Shown: positions 7,982-16,709 of the stretch, piece after piece
Position numbering within the stretch: position 1 is the stretch's first letter
How the letters are laid out: every line of letters begins with the position of its first letter
Source: Verrucomicrobia subdivision 3 bacterium UBA693
GTDB lineage: Bacteria; Verrucomicrobiota; Verrucomicrobiia; Limisphaerales; UBA8199
Length of the DNA stretch: 43,733 nt
Assembly: GCA_002298785.1 (NCBI GenBank)
Contig: DBMR01000104.1
Coordinates: 1 to 43,733 of the forward strand
Direction of reading: 5' to 3'
Notes under the pieces: generated by a model
Seen by the model: only the letters and a program-made list of their open reading frames with translations
The model's database searches: none
Told to the model about the DNA's origin: nothing
Program-made: the position numbers and the translations under genes

Positions 7982-8941
7982 TTATTGCAGCATTCGGAGG
8001 TTTCGACGCATGCGGGCGCGGACAAAAATGGCCACCACATTCAGCGCAATGGTCAGGAGCAGAAGGACCAGCACCGTCGCATAGAGAATCGGTCGGGTCT
8101 TTTCAATATCCGGCGATTGGGTGGACAGAATAAAGACATGGTAACCCAGGTCCATAAACTGGTCGGAGAGCCTGGTGGGAAGGTCGGCCATGTAGTAAGC
8201 CGCACCGGTGAAAAGGATTGGAGCAACTTCGCCGGCGGCACGACTGATCGCGAGGATGGCCCCGGTCAGGATACCGGGCAACGCCTGGGGCAGCACGATT
8301 TTGGCGATGGTTTGGAGTTTGGTGGCACCCAGCGCCAGGCTGGCTTCCCGCAACCCCGACGGAATGGCGCGCAACGATTCCTCGGTGGCCACGACCACCA
8401 CCGGCAAGGTCATCACGGCCAGCGTCAACGACGCCCAGACCAGCGCCGGTTTGCCCCAAACCGTATCCGTGCCGTGAAGGACACCGTCCAGATGTTGCCC
8501 GATGAAATTAATGAAGAAACCCAGGCCAAACAGACCGAACACGATGGAGGGCACGCCGGCCAGGTTGTTGATGGCGCTCCGAATCACCCGAGTGAAGCGC
8601 GATGTGGAGGCCGCGTACTCGGTAAGGTAGATCGCGGTGATGACGCCGACGGGCAGGACGAAAATCGTCATGAGCAGCACCCGAGCGGTGGTGCCAATGA
8701 TCATCGGCAGCACCCCTGCTTTCCTGACGTCGAACATGTCGCTCTCGGTTCCGCTCGTGATAAAACGCCAGGAAAGCGATGCACCGCCGCTATAAATGAC
8801 ATTCCCCAGGATCACCAGCAGGATGGCGATGATCAGGAAGGTGGCAAGACCGGTCAGGCCCGAAAACACAAACGAAGCCAAGTCAAAACGCCGGGAGCGA
8901 AACGGGCGCAAAGCCGGGGCGGTGGAGGCGGTCGCGCTCAT
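7982..8941 (-). CDS. pstA: Phosphate ABC transporter permease PstA
   Basis: One of the two channel subunits of the phosphate importer, 319 residues with six predicted membrane helices. An N-terminal helix (about 24-48) is followed by a periplasmic loop and the BPD_transp_1 domain (about 75-305). The EAA-type coupling motif is EASLALGATKLQTIAKIVLPQALPG, partly quoted here by its position near 215-240. The tail GYHVFILSTQSPD matches PstA family ends. Its ATG overlaps the pstC stop by 4 bp (ATGA), a sign of translational coupling, and pstB follows after 1 bp. Confidence 0.95.
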   Translation of the reverse strand: MSATASTAPALRPFRSRRFDLASFVFSGLTGLATFLIIAILLVILGNVIYSGGASLSWRFITSGTESDMFDVRKAGVLPMIIGTTARVLLMTIFVLPVGVITAIYLTEYAASTSRFTRVIRSAINNLAGVPSIVFGLFGLGFFINFIGQHLDGVLHGTDTVWGKPALVWASLTLAVMTLPVVVVATEESLRAIPSGLREASLALGATKLQTIAKIVLPQALPGILTGAILAISRAAGEVAPILFTGAAYYMADLPTRLSDQFMDLGYHVFILSTQSPDIEKTRPILYATVLVLLLLTIALNVVAIFVRARMRRNLRMLQ

Positions 8942-10116
8942 CGCTTGCCCTCCATCCTGGATTTCAAGTGCGTGATGACTTGGCCCGCCGCGAGGTTGGA
9001 AACAAAGGTGATGATAAACAAGAGCGTCCCAAGCATGAACAGCACGCGGTAATGGTGGCCGCCGAACACCGTCTCCGCCAATTCGGCGGCGATGGTGGCG
9101 GTAATGGTCCGGGTGGAATCAAAGATGCTCCCAGAAACAATACTGGCGTTTCCGCTGGCCATCAGCACGACCATCGTCTCACCCATCGCCCGGCCAAAGC
9201 CCAGGACCACCGCGGCAAAAACTCCCGGCAACGCGGCCGGCAGGACGATCTGCCAGGCGGTCTGCCAGCGCGAGGATCCCAGCGCCAGCGCCGCTTGCGT
9301 GTAGCTGCGCGGCACGCTCGAAAGCGCATCTTCAGCGATGGAAAAGACCACCGGAATCACCGCCAATCCGAGCGCCACTCCGGCCACCAGGGCATTCAGG
9401 CGCCCCTGGTAGCCGAACAGTTTTTGGAGCAGCGTGGCCAGCACGAGGAGCGCGAAAAATCCCAACACCACGGACGGAATGCCCGCCAGCAGTTCAATGG
9501 AAGGCTTAAGCCATTCTCGGGCTCGCGTGCTGGCCAGTTGAGACACATAGATCGCCGCCCCGAGCGCCAGGGGAACAGAAAACAGCAACGCCACCAGCGT
9601 GACTTTTAAACTGCCGATGAGCAGCGGGACGATGTTGTATTTGTGGATTTGGGATACCGGCTGCCAAATGTATGCCGGACGCTCGTAGCCAGTCCATTGA
9701 TGCGGCCCGATCAAATAACGCCACGCCGTGGTATTCAAGCCGGCGTCCTTGTCGTGCGAGGCTTCTGTCGCGCCCTCGATCTTCACTTCCATCAGCGCGC
9801 GAATCGATTCGCGATCCAGCTCGCGATATTGTTTCGCGCTCAACCCCAGGTATTTCTGCAACTCGACCGGCGTTAGAGTGTTCATTTTCTCCACCGGCAA
9901 AACCTCCTGCACCAGCGAACTGTTGGTCTGCCCGAGGAAAACTGGCAGCGCTTCGCGCGCCACGAAGACAAATATCAGGAACACCATCAGGATAGCCGTG
10001 GTGGCCACCAGAAAGATGCCCCGCTCGACCAGCCATTCGATCGGATGAGCCTGGTGACCGCGCTTCAGGCCCATCCAGCCGATGCTGCGCTTGCCTGGTT
10101 GTGATTGGTGCGACAC
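8938..10116 (-). CDS. pstC: Phosphate ABC transporter permease PstC, with enlarged periplasmic loop
   Basis: The second channel subunit of the phosphate importer. The BPD_transp_1 part (about 165-385) is normal, with IPSVVLGFFALLVLATLLQ and the coupling segment QAALALGSSRWQTAWQIVLP. At 392 residues it is some 70 longer than E. coli PstC. The extra length lies between the first membrane helix (about 32-55) and the second (about 170), as a hydrophilic segment rich in Glu, Gln and Thr. PstC proteins with such an N-terminal insertion occur in several phyla, and its role is unknown. It overlaps pstA by 4 bp and follows pstS after 101 bp containing a palindrome. Confidence 0.94.
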   Translation of the reverse strand: MSHQSQPGKRSIGWMGLKRGHQAHPIEWLVERGIFLVATTAILMVFLIFVFVAREALPVFLGQTNSSLVQEVLPVEKMNTLTPVELQKYLGLSAKQYRELDRESIRALMEVKIEGATEASHDKDAGLNTTAWRYLIGPHQWTGYERPAYIWQPVSQIHKYNIVPLLIGSLKVTLVALLFSVPLALGAAIYVSQLASTRAREWLKPSIELLAGIPSVVLGFFALLVLATLLQKLFGYQGRLNALVAGVALGLAVIPVVFSIAEDALSSVPRSYTQAALALGSSRWQTAWQIVLPAALPGVFAAVVLGFGRAMGETMVVLMASGNASIVSGSIFDSTRTITATIAAELAETVFGGHHYRVLFMLGTLLFIITFVSNLAAGQVITHLKSRMEGKR

Positions 10117-10165
10117 GTGTCTCCGTTAAGCGACAGTCGGGCAATTGAAACTACCCGCCCGCCCA

Positions 10166-10189
10166 GGCGAAATCGATCTCGATATCGCC
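10166..10189. promoter_or_regulatory. Near-perfect 24-bp palindrome between pstS and pstC
   Basis: GGCGAAATCGA (10166-10176) and TCGATATCGCC (10179-10189) pair with one mismatch around two bases. In many ABC operons a stem-loop behind the binding-protein gene stabilises that part of the message and lowers expression of the permease genes. This position fits that role, but an operator is also possible. Confidence 0.5.
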
Positions 10190-10217
10190 ACGCCAAACCG
10201 CCCGGTATTCAACTCAG

Positions 10218-11075
10218 CTATTTGGATCGCAGGTCCGCCGGGAGGGGATAATAGCCGATTTCATGGACCAGCTTTTGTCCTTCGTCACTGCGAATCCAGC
10301 TCAAGTATGCGGCGATCTCATCCTTGTCGATATTCGGGTTCACATAGATGTAGAGATACCGCCAGATCGGGTACGTGCCGCCCATCACCGCCTCCTGGGA
10401 CGGTTCGACGCCTGGGGTCGCTTCCGTGGCTTTCACCTTCAAATGCTTGGCACCCGCGCCATACGCCGCCCCGCCGTAGCCGATCGCGTTCTTATCCTTG
10501 GCTACCGCCTGCAGGAGCGCCGCCGTGCCCGGCATGGTCTGGGCACTCGCGGCGAAATCCGCTCCTTTAAGCACGTGTTCCTTGAAGAATTCATAAGTGC
10601 CTGAGCTGTTCTCGCGGCTATAAATCACGATGGGAGCATCCGGACCTCCGACCTCGCGCCAGCTTTTGACCTTGCCGGTGAAGATCTTCTCCAACTGTTC
10701 CAGGCTCAACTCCCCGACCGGATTCTCCGCGTTGACATAAATCGACAGCCCGTCCAGCGCCACCTTGTATTCGGTCGGACGCTTGCCAAAAGCCTTGATG
10801 CACTCCGCCACTTCGGCCGGCTTGATCTTGCGGGACGCGTTGGCCAGGTCCGTGGTGCGGTTTTGCAGCGCGGCGAAGCCGGTGCCCGAGCCGCCGCCTG
10901 TGACCTGGATTTTCGTGTCCGTATGCTTGCCCATGTAAACCTCCGCCCACTTCTGAGCCAGGATCACCAGGGTGTCCGAACCTTTGGCCGTGATGCTGCC
11001 CGCCAGCAAGGTACTGGGTGCCGCCGCCAGCAGCATCGCTGCCGCGGTGATATGCTTTAATGCTTTCAAGTTCAT
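10218..11075 (-). CDS. pstS: Periplasmic phosphate-binding protein PstS
   Basis: Captures phosphate in the periplasm and delivers it to PstCAB. It has 285 residues with a signal peptide (MNLKALKHI, then a hydrophobic run ending LLAG at about 26). The mature part starts ITAKGSDTLVILAQKWAE and has the binding-site segments GGGSGTGFAAL, TDLANASRKIK and YSRENSSGTYEFFKEHVL, as in the shorter TIGR02136-type PstS. ATG 11075 is chosen over an in-frame upstream ATG (11117) because it places the signal peptide at the start. It is the first gene of the pst operon, and a Pho-box-like array lies 134-184 bp upstream. Confidence 0.95.
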   Translation of the reverse strand: MNLKALKHITAAAMLLAAAPSTLLAGSITAKGSDTLVILAQKWAEVYMGKHTDTKIQVTGGGSGTGFAALQNRTTDLANASRKIKPAEVAECIKAFGKRPTEYKVALDGLSIYVNAENPVGELSLEQLEKIFTGKVKSWREVGGPDAPIVIYSRENSSGTYEFFKEHVLKGADFAASAQTMPGTAALLQAVAKDKNAIGYGGAAYGAGAKHLKVKATEATPGVEPSQEAVMGGTYPIWRYLYIYVNPNIDKDEIAAYLSWIRSDEGQKLVHEIGYYPLPADLRSK

Positions 11076-11208
11076 GTGCCGTTGCTTGTGTTGTTGTTCT
11101 ATCCAAATGCTAATCAACCTCTAAAATCCGCCGCTAACCACCAAGGCCGCCTGCCCGTTCCAGGGTCTTCCAGTTCGTTGGCCTTGTTTCATCAGTCGAG
11201 GGCATTTT

Positions 11209-11259
11209 GCGACAAACAGGTTACAGAAGCGTTGGGGTTATGTTACAATCTCGTGACAG
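11209..11259 (-). promoter_or_regulatory. Phased Pho-box array upstream of pstS
   Basis: Read on the minus strand, TGTCAC (11258-11253), TGTAAC (11247-11242), CCCAAC (11236-11231), TGTAAC (11225-11220) and TGTCGC (11214-11209) repeat with an exact 11-bp period. Two pairs match the PhoB Pho-box pattern of two CTGTCA-like heptamers separated by 4 bp: CTGTCACGAGATTGTAAC and CTGTAACCTGTTTGTCGC, set 33 bp apart. This is the expected site for PhoB control of pstSCAB-phoU. It lies also 15 bp before the divergent lipoprotein ATG, so it may regulate or repress that gene too. No -10 element could be assigned confidently. Confidence 0.7.
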
Positions 11260-11273
11260 TGACTAAGGCCCGA

Positions 11274-11768
11274 ATGAAGACAGCGATCGCTTGCAGCGCC
11301 GCCGTGGGTTGGTTGGCGACCGGTTGCGTGTCGTATGACACGAACTTCAACAGCCATTTCTCAGACGTGAGCTACCTCCTGGACGATTCGCGCGTTTCCG
11401 GAGAAGCGGCTTTGCAGGCCGCCAGGCGAACGCCTGTGCCGGTGAAAGCGCCGCCCAGTACGGTGGCAGCCCCAACCAACCCACAACCACCAGCGCTAAC
11501 AACCGCGAGTGACCGGGAACCCGTGCCCGCCAACCCTGTTGTCGTCCCGAAGGAAAACTCCGCGCCGCGGATCATCACGATCCCACCGACTAAGGAGAGC
11601 TTCACCCCTAACCCCGTTACGAACACTGTCGGCACCGTCATCGCACCCGCCAGCATCCCGGCCTATGGCAATCTGGTCCGCACCACCAACACGGTGAACC
11701 GAAGCTCTTCTTCCGGCAGTTCCAGCGGGGGCCCCTCCCCCTCAAAATCGAGCAGCGGCGGCCCATAG
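11274..11768 (+). CDS. Small Pro/Ser/Thr-rich lipoprotein, function unknown
   Basis: A 164-residue protein with a lipoprotein signal (MKTAIACSAAVGWLATGC, lipobox LATGC). The mature part has no recognised domain. It is low in complexity: Pro/Val/Thr-rich through the middle, then a Ser/Gly-rich tail with repeated SSSGGPSPS-like stretches. This looks like an extended, disordered envelope protein. ATG 11274 is chosen because it begins the signal peptide; the frame is open upstream. It is divergent from pstS and shares its control region, which suggests but does not show a link with phosphate. The following 279 bp (11769-12047) hold no gene I can support. Confidence 0.65.
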   Translation: MKTAIACSAAVGWLATGCVSYDTNFNSHFSDVSYLLDDSRVSGEAALQAARRTPVPVKAPPSTVAAPTNPQPPALTTASDREPVPANPVVVPKENSAPRIITIPPTKESFTPNPVTNTVGTVIAPASIPAYGNLVRTTNTVNRSSSSGSSSGGPSPSKSSSGGP

Positions 11769-12047
11769 AGTCCCAAGTTCCCCCAAACAGGAAACCGCCA
11801 AATCACACGATGGCGGTTGGCGGCAGTTCTCGATCGATTGCGTCGTCCCGGCGTCAAATCGTTCACAGCTTATTCACAGCCACGAGAGGCCTGGGATTCC
11901 GTCCTGCGCTGGACATTTCCGTAAGTCCTTGTGCCTCACTTATTGACAGTCCCTGCCCGCGAAATGCTTTGGCAATTCCGGGGCAACCCGCGCGGCACCT
12001 GGAATTTTGGGCGTGCAAGCCCCTCCGCCATCTGCCTATAAATCAGC

Positions 12048-12677
12048 ATGTTTTCGCTACAAAGCATCTTCGGTAAGAAGGACCGTTTTTTTGGATTGCT
12101 CGAATCCAGCGCGCAAGAGGCGCGCACCAGCGTGCAGAACCTGGTCAAGCTCAGCAACGATATCGAGAACCCGCCTACTGCCAACGAATTCGGTTATTCA
12201 CGGAAGAAAGACAAAGAAATTACGAACGAAATCCGGTCCGCCGTTTACACGACGTTCGTCACGGCCCTGGAGCGCGAAGACATCGAGGAACTCTCCAACG
12301 CCCTTTACAAGATCCCCAAGACTGTGGAGAAGTTTAGTCAGCGGGTCATGCTCGCACCCCAGCATGTGCGCGGCATCAATTTTTCCGGCCAGATCAAGCT
12401 GCTCGAGCAGGCGACGGAAATCGTCCTGCAACTCGTCCAATGCCTGCGTGACGGCATGAACCTCGAAAAAGTGAAGGAGCTTAACGACCGCTTGCAGTAC
12501 ATCGAAGGCGAGGCCGACAAGCACATGATGACCCTCTACAAGGATTTGTTCTGCGGCAACCATGAACCGGTCCAGGTCATCGTGCTCAAAGATCTCTACG
12601 AGCTGCTGGAGAAAATCATCGACAAGTGCCGGGACGCCGGCAACGTGGTCGCCCAAATCGTCCTGAAGAATTCCTGA
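12048..12677 (+). CDS. DUF47 (PhoU-like) accessory protein of Pit transporter
   Basis: A 209-residue helical protein of the DUF47/TIGR00153 family, distant relatives of PhoU that are almost always encoded beside Pit-type transporters and are thought to modulate them. Typical features are the start MFSLQSIFGKKDRFFGLLE, LEREDIEELSNALYKI and the C-terminal LKDLYELLEKIIDKCRDAGNVV, which matches the second metal-binding helix of the family. No membrane segment, so cytoplasmic. The pit gene follows after 3 bp, so the two are coupled. The start is ATG 12048; no Shine-Dalgarno is evident. Confidence 0.92.
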   Translation: MFSLQSIFGKKDRFFGLLESSAQEARTSVQNLVKLSNDIENPPTANEFGYSRKKDKEITNEIRSAVYTTFVTALEREDIEELSNALYKIPKTVEKFSQRVMLAPQHVRGINFSGQIKLLEQATEIVLQLVQCLRDGMNLEKVKELNDRLQYIEGEADKHMMTLYKDLFCGNHEPVQVIVLKDLYELLEKIIDKCRDAGNVVAQIVLKNS

Positions 12678-12680
12678 GCC

Positions 12681-13784
12681 ATGACGCTGCTGTTCACGGT
12701 CATCGTCATTGCGCTCGTCTTCGAGTACATCAACGGATTCCATGACACCGCGAATTCCATCGCCACGGTGGTGTCGACGAAAGTATTGACGCCGCGACAG
12801 GCGATCGTCCTCGCCGCCGCCACCAACCTGGCCGGTGCGCTCTGGGGTACGGCGGTGGCTAAAACCATCTCCTCGGGATTGATCGACACCAAGGTCATGT
12901 CCATGACCTCGGAAATCATCATCTGCGCCCTGCTCGGTGGTATTTTGTGGAACCTGATCACCTGGTGGTTTGGGCTGCCTTCCAGTTCCAGCCATGCGCT
13001 GATTGGCGGCCTCTGCGGAGCGGCCCTGGCGGCTTCCGGAAATAATTGGAACGCCCTCATCTGGTCCCAGCCCTCCGCCCAGCATTGGTATCTCGGCAAA
13101 GGCTTGCTTTGGAAAGTGGTGGTGCCCATGGTGACCTCCCCCATAATCGGGCTGCTGCTCGGATTTACGGTAATGGGATTGATGTACTGGTGCCTGCGCA
13201 ATGCACGCCCCACACCGGTGAACCGCTTTTTCGGACGCGCCCAAATGTTCAGCGCGGGCGCGATGGGGTTCATGCACGGCACCAATGACGCTCAGAAAAC
13301 CATGGGAATTATCGCCCTGAGCCTGCTTGGCGCAACCCAGGCCGGCAAACTCGAAAACCTCCCCTGGTTTCTCTCGTTCCTCCACACGCCGCAACCCCCA
13401 CCGGGCCACGATGCCGACATCGCGACCTGGATCAAAATCGTTTGCGCGCTGACCATGGCCTGCGGGACCGCCGTCGGGGGCTGGCGCATCACTCGAACGC
13501 TCGGCCATAAGATGGTGAAGCTGCATCCGATTAACGGTTTTGCCGCCGAGACTAGCTCTGCCACCGTGATCCTGGCGGCGACCCAACTGGGCATCCCGGT
13601 CTCTACCACGCACAACATCTCCGCGGCCATCATGGGGGTAGGCGCTTCGCGCAAGCTGAACGCGATCAAATGGAGCGTGGTCGAGAGAATGGTGTGGGCG
13701 TGGATTTTGACCCTGCCCGTTAGCGCGGGGTTGGCCTGGGTATTCGTCAAATTGCTCCATGCAACTTTTAGTCCGACGCCATAA
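12681..13784 (+). CDS. pit: Low-affinity inorganic phosphate transporter (Pit/PHO-4 family)
   Basis: A 367-residue membrane protein of the PiT family, which imports phosphate as a metal complex with protons or sodium. Both inverted family signatures are present: EYINGFHDTANSIATVVST near residue 15 and GFMHGTNDAQKTMGIIAL at about 195-210, plus GLPSSSSHALIGGLCGAAL and the C-terminal VSTTHNISAAIMGVGAS. About ten membrane helices can be seen. It lies 3 bp behind DUF47. Because the high-affinity pst operon starts about 1 kb away on the other strand, phosphate uptake of both types is clustered here. Confidence 0.95.
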   Translation: MTLLFTVIVIALVFEYINGFHDTANSIATVVSTKVLTPRQAIVLAAATNLAGALWGTAVAKTISSGLIDTKVMSMTSEIIICALLGGILWNLITWWFGLPSSSSHALIGGLCGAALAASGNNWNALIWSQPSAQHWYLGKGLLWKVVVPMVTSPIIGLLLGFTVMGLMYWCLRNARPTPVNRFFGRAQMFSAGAMGFMHGTNDAQKTMGIIALSLLGATQAGKLENLPWFLSFLHTPQPPPGHDADIATWIKIVCALTMACGTAVGGWRITRTLGHKMVKLHPINGFAAETSSATVILAATQLGIPVSTTHNISAAIMGVGASRKLNAIKWSVVERMVWAWILTLPVSAGLAWVFVKLLHATFSPTP

Positions 13785-13800
13785 CTGAATCGAGCGGGGT

Positions 13801-14391
13801 ATGAATGAATATGCTTTGAACGTCCTGGCGGTGGCTGGCAGTCTGAAACAGGAGTCCGTCACCCGCGTGGTGATTCACCAGGCCGCCGCCATTATGCGGC
13901 AGGCCGGGTGCACCGTCGATTTGCTCGACCTGCTCCATGAACCGTTGCCGCTCTTCAACCCCGACACCGGGAGAGTTTTCCCCGGATTTCCCGCACTGCA
14001 GGCCCGCGTGGCCAAAGCTGACGTCTTCCTCCTCGGCACGCCCGATTACCACGGCGGCATGAGCGGCGCCATGAAAAACTTCCTCGACTATTTCTGGCGC
14101 GAATTCGCCGGCAAACTCTTCGTGCCAATCGTGGCCTCGCACGAAAAAGGGCTGACCACCATCGAAGATCTCCGCACCATCGCCCGGCAGTGTTATGCCT
14201 GGGTGCTGCCCTATGGGGTTTCCTTCGCCGAAAAGGCGGATGTGCATGACGGCCGGATCGTCAACCAAACCCTGGAGCGACGCCTGGAAATGATGACCCG
14301 CGACGCGCGCGTCTACGGGCAAATACTGGCACACCAACGGCGCGCCGACCTCGCAGGGGGTGACGTAGGCTTCATGGCCAAACATCGCTGA
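13801..14391 (+). CDS. NADPH-dependent FMN reductase family flavoprotein
   Basis: A 196-residue flavodoxin-fold protein. The FMN phosphate-binding loop AVAGSLKQESVT is near the N-terminus (about 11-22), and the second flavin motif LLGTPDYHGGMSGAMKNFLD lies at about 77-96. These fit the NADPH-dependent FMN/quinone reductase family (ArsH, ChrR and SsuE relatives). The exact substrate cannot be read from sequence. It begins 16 bp after pit and is followed by the OPT transporter after 37 bp on the same strand, so it may be part of a long transcript. Cytoplasmic. Confidence 0.85.
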   Translation: MNEYALNVLAVAGSLKQESVTRVVIHQAAAIMRQAGCTVDLLDLLHEPLPLFNPDTGRVFPGFPALQARVAKADVFLLGTPDYHGGMSGAMKNFLDYFWREFAGKLFVPIVASHEKGLTTIEDLRTIARQCYAWVLPYGVSFAEKADVHDGRIVNQTLERRLEMMTRDARVYGQILAHQRRADLAGGDVGFMAKHR

Positions 14392-14428
14392 AACCGGCTC
14401 AAACCATCCGACTCTAAACACCCGCGCC

Positions 14429-16702
14429 ATGGCCCTCGAGACCTCGCCCAACGGATCAAAACCGCAGCCGTACATTCCCGCCTGCGTGCATTTGCGGGAA
14501 TTTACCCCTCGCGCCCTCATCCTGGGCACCCTCCTGGGCATGGTGTTTGGCGCTTCTTCGCTCTACCTGGTCTTGAAAGTCGGTTTGACGGTGAGCGCCT
14601 CAATTCCAGTCGCAGTCATCTCGCTTGGTTTATTCCGGCTCTGGTCGAAAATGGGCGGTCGCGACGCCACAATTCTCGAGAATAACATCGTGCAAACCGC
14701 CGGCTCGGCCGGCGAATCCATCGCGTTCGGTTTGGGCGTGACGATGCCGGCGATCATGATTTTGGGTTTTGACCTCGAGATCGCGCGGGTCATGCTCGTC
14801 GGGCTCCTGGGCGGTTTGCTGGGCATTCTCATGATGATCCCGCTGCGGCGGGCGCTCATCGTTCAGCAGCATGGTGAGTTGAAGTATCCTGAAGGCACGG
14901 CCTGCGCCGAAGTGCTCAAAGCCGGTGCAGATCACGAATCCCGTGCGCATGCCAACACCACCGACCTGGAAAGTTCCGCCGCCCAGGCGGCGCCAAAAGC
15001 CGTCACCATCTTCGCCGGGTTCGGACTGGGGCTGGTCTACAAGGCCCTCATGAGCGCCTTCAAGCTCTGGAAAGATACCCCGGAAAAAGTCTTCGGTGTC
15101 CCGCTCAAAGGCGGCTCGGTGTCGGCGGAGATTTCCCCGGAATTGCTGGGCGTAGGTTACATCATCGGCCCGCGCATCTCCTGCATCATGGCGGCGGGCG
15201 GCGTGCTCTCCTACCTGGTGCTGATCCCGTTGATTTCGTTCTTCGGCGAAGGGATGAGCACCCCGGTCGCGCCCGGCACCGTGCCCATCAAGGACATGGA
15301 TCCCAATGGCATCCGGGGCGCATATATACTCTACATCGGCGCGGGTGCCGTCGCAGCCGGCGGCATCATCAGTCTGTTTCGTTCGTTGCCGGTAATCTGG
15401 CACGGACTCCGGACCGGCCTGGCTGATTTCGGCGCCGCCGCCGCCCGTTCCCGCGCGGCCGCAGTCCGCACCGATCGTGATCTCTCGATGAAATTTGTCC
15501 TGATCGGTTGCGTCGTGGTGATCCTCGGCATCCTGGCGGCGCGCACGCTGGAAATGAATATCATTGGCGCGCTGTTGATCGTCATTTTCGGCTTCCTGTT
15601 CGTCACCGTTTCCTCGCGGCTCACCGGCGAAATCGGCTCCTCATCCAACCCGATCTCCGGTATGACCGTCGCCACTCTCTTGCTGACGTGCCTCATTTTC
15701 CTCGTGCTTGGCAAAACCGGCGGCGCGGCTTACGTCACCGCCCTTTCCGTCGGTGGAATCGTCTGCATCGCCGCCTCCAACGGCGGCACCACGTCACAGG
15801 ATCTCAAGACCGGATTCCTGGTCGGCGCCACCCCGAAATTCCAGCAGATCGCCATCCTGATCGGTGCCGCCGCCAGCGCCCTGGTGCTGGGCCCAATCCT
15901 GCTGGCCCTGAATCAAACGGCCACCGTCTACATTCCCGCCACGCCGGGCCTAGTCGCGCCCGCCGGCGCCCATTTCGGTCCGCCGGAAACGCTTTCCGGC
16001 CCGCAGTTCAAGACTGACTCCCATCAATACCGCGCCTGGCACAAAACCAGCAATGAAGGCGGGCCCGCCGGCCGTTACCTGGTCAATGATCAGGGAACGG
16101 CGGTTTACCTGGTGGACCCGGGCATCAACGGCGCTCACAAAGTGCGCCCGGACGGCACCGAGGTGCGTAAATTCGACGCGCCCAAAGCCACGCTCATGAG
16201 TTACATCATCAAGGGCATTCTGGATCGGGAACTGCCCTGGGCCCTGGTCCTGTTCGGCGTGATGATTTCGCTGGTCCTGGAATTGAGCGGCATTCCGTCG
16301 CTGGCTTTTGCGGTGGGAGTTTACCTGCCCATTTCCTCGTCACTGCCAGTTTTTGCGGGAGGAGTCGTCCGGTGGTTGGTGGATCGTGGCCTGCGCGGCC
16401 GCCTGGCGCATCGGAAACTTGATGAAGCCCAACTCGCCGCCGAAAGCGATCGCAGCCCAGGCGTGCTCCTGGCCAGCGGCTACATCGCGGGCGGCGCCAT
16501 TGCCGGCATCCTCATCGCTTTTATGGCCGGCGTGCTGGGCGACTTGGATGCGCGTATCACTCAGTGGGCAACCAGCTCGAATCCCTTCTTCGGCGGCCCC
16601 AACGCTGATGCCCTGGCCCTGCTCCCCTTCCTGGCGCTCGCGGCTTTTCTCTTCCTGGTGGGGCGCGAAAAATTTTTCGGCAATAATTCCTCCAAGTCAT
16701 AA
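14429..16702 (+). CDS. Oligopeptide transporter, OPT superfamily
   Basis: A 757-residue membrane protein with about 14-16 hydrophobic helices. It matches the bacterial OPT superfamily: start FTPRALILGTLLGMVFGASS, then NNIVQTAGSAGESIAFGLG, the conserved KYPEGTACAEVLKAG, and SSSNPISGMTVATLL, with NGGTTSQDLKTGFLVGATP further on. A hydrophilic insertion of about 100 residues (roughly 505-605) sits between helices in the C-terminal half. Eukaryotic members carry peptides or metal chelates; bacterial substrates are mostly unknown. The M2 peptidase starts 7 bp later, which supports a role in peptide uptake. Confidence 0.93.
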   Translation: MALETSPNGSKPQPYIPACVHLREFTPRALILGTLLGMVFGASSLYLVLKVGLTVSASIPVAVISLGLFRLWSKMGGRDATILENNIVQTAGSAGESIAFGLGVTMPAIMILGFDLEIARVMLVGLLGGLLGILMMIPLRRALIVQQHGELKYPEGTACAEVLKAGADHESRAHANTTDLESSAAQAAPKAVTIFAGFGLGLVYKALMSAFKLWKDTPEKVFGVPLKGGSVSAEISPELLGVGYIIGPRISCIMAAGGVLSYLVLIPLISFFGEGMSTPVAPGTVPIKDMDPNGIRGAYILYIGAGAVAAGGIISLFRSLPVIWHGLRTGLADFGAAAARSRAAAVRTDRDLSMKFVLIGCVVVILGILAARTLEMNIIGALLIVIFGFLFVTVSSRLTGEIGSSSNPISGMTVATLLLTCLIFLVLGKTGGAAYVTALSVGGIVCIAASNGGTTSQDLKTGFLVGATPKFQQIAILIGAAASALVLGPILLALNQTATVYIPATPGLVAPAGAHFGPPETLSGPQFKTDSHQYRAWHKTSNEGGPAGRYLVNDQGTAVYLVDPGINGAHKVRPDGTEVRKFDAPKATLMSYIIKGILDRELPWALVLFGVMISLVLELSGIPSLAFAVGVYLPISSSLPVFAGGVVRWLVDRGLRGRLAHRKLDEAQLAAESDRSPGVLLASGYIAGGAIAGILIAFMAGVLGDLDARITQWATSSNPFFGGPNADALALLPFLALAAFLFLVGREKFFGNNSSKS

Positions 16703-16709
16703 CTTTTAA

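Noticed and set aside
12198..13862. 554-aa open frame on the minus strand
   Set aside because: It is antisense to DUF47 and pit, both of which have clear family motifs; the frame exists only because of GC-rich codon structure.
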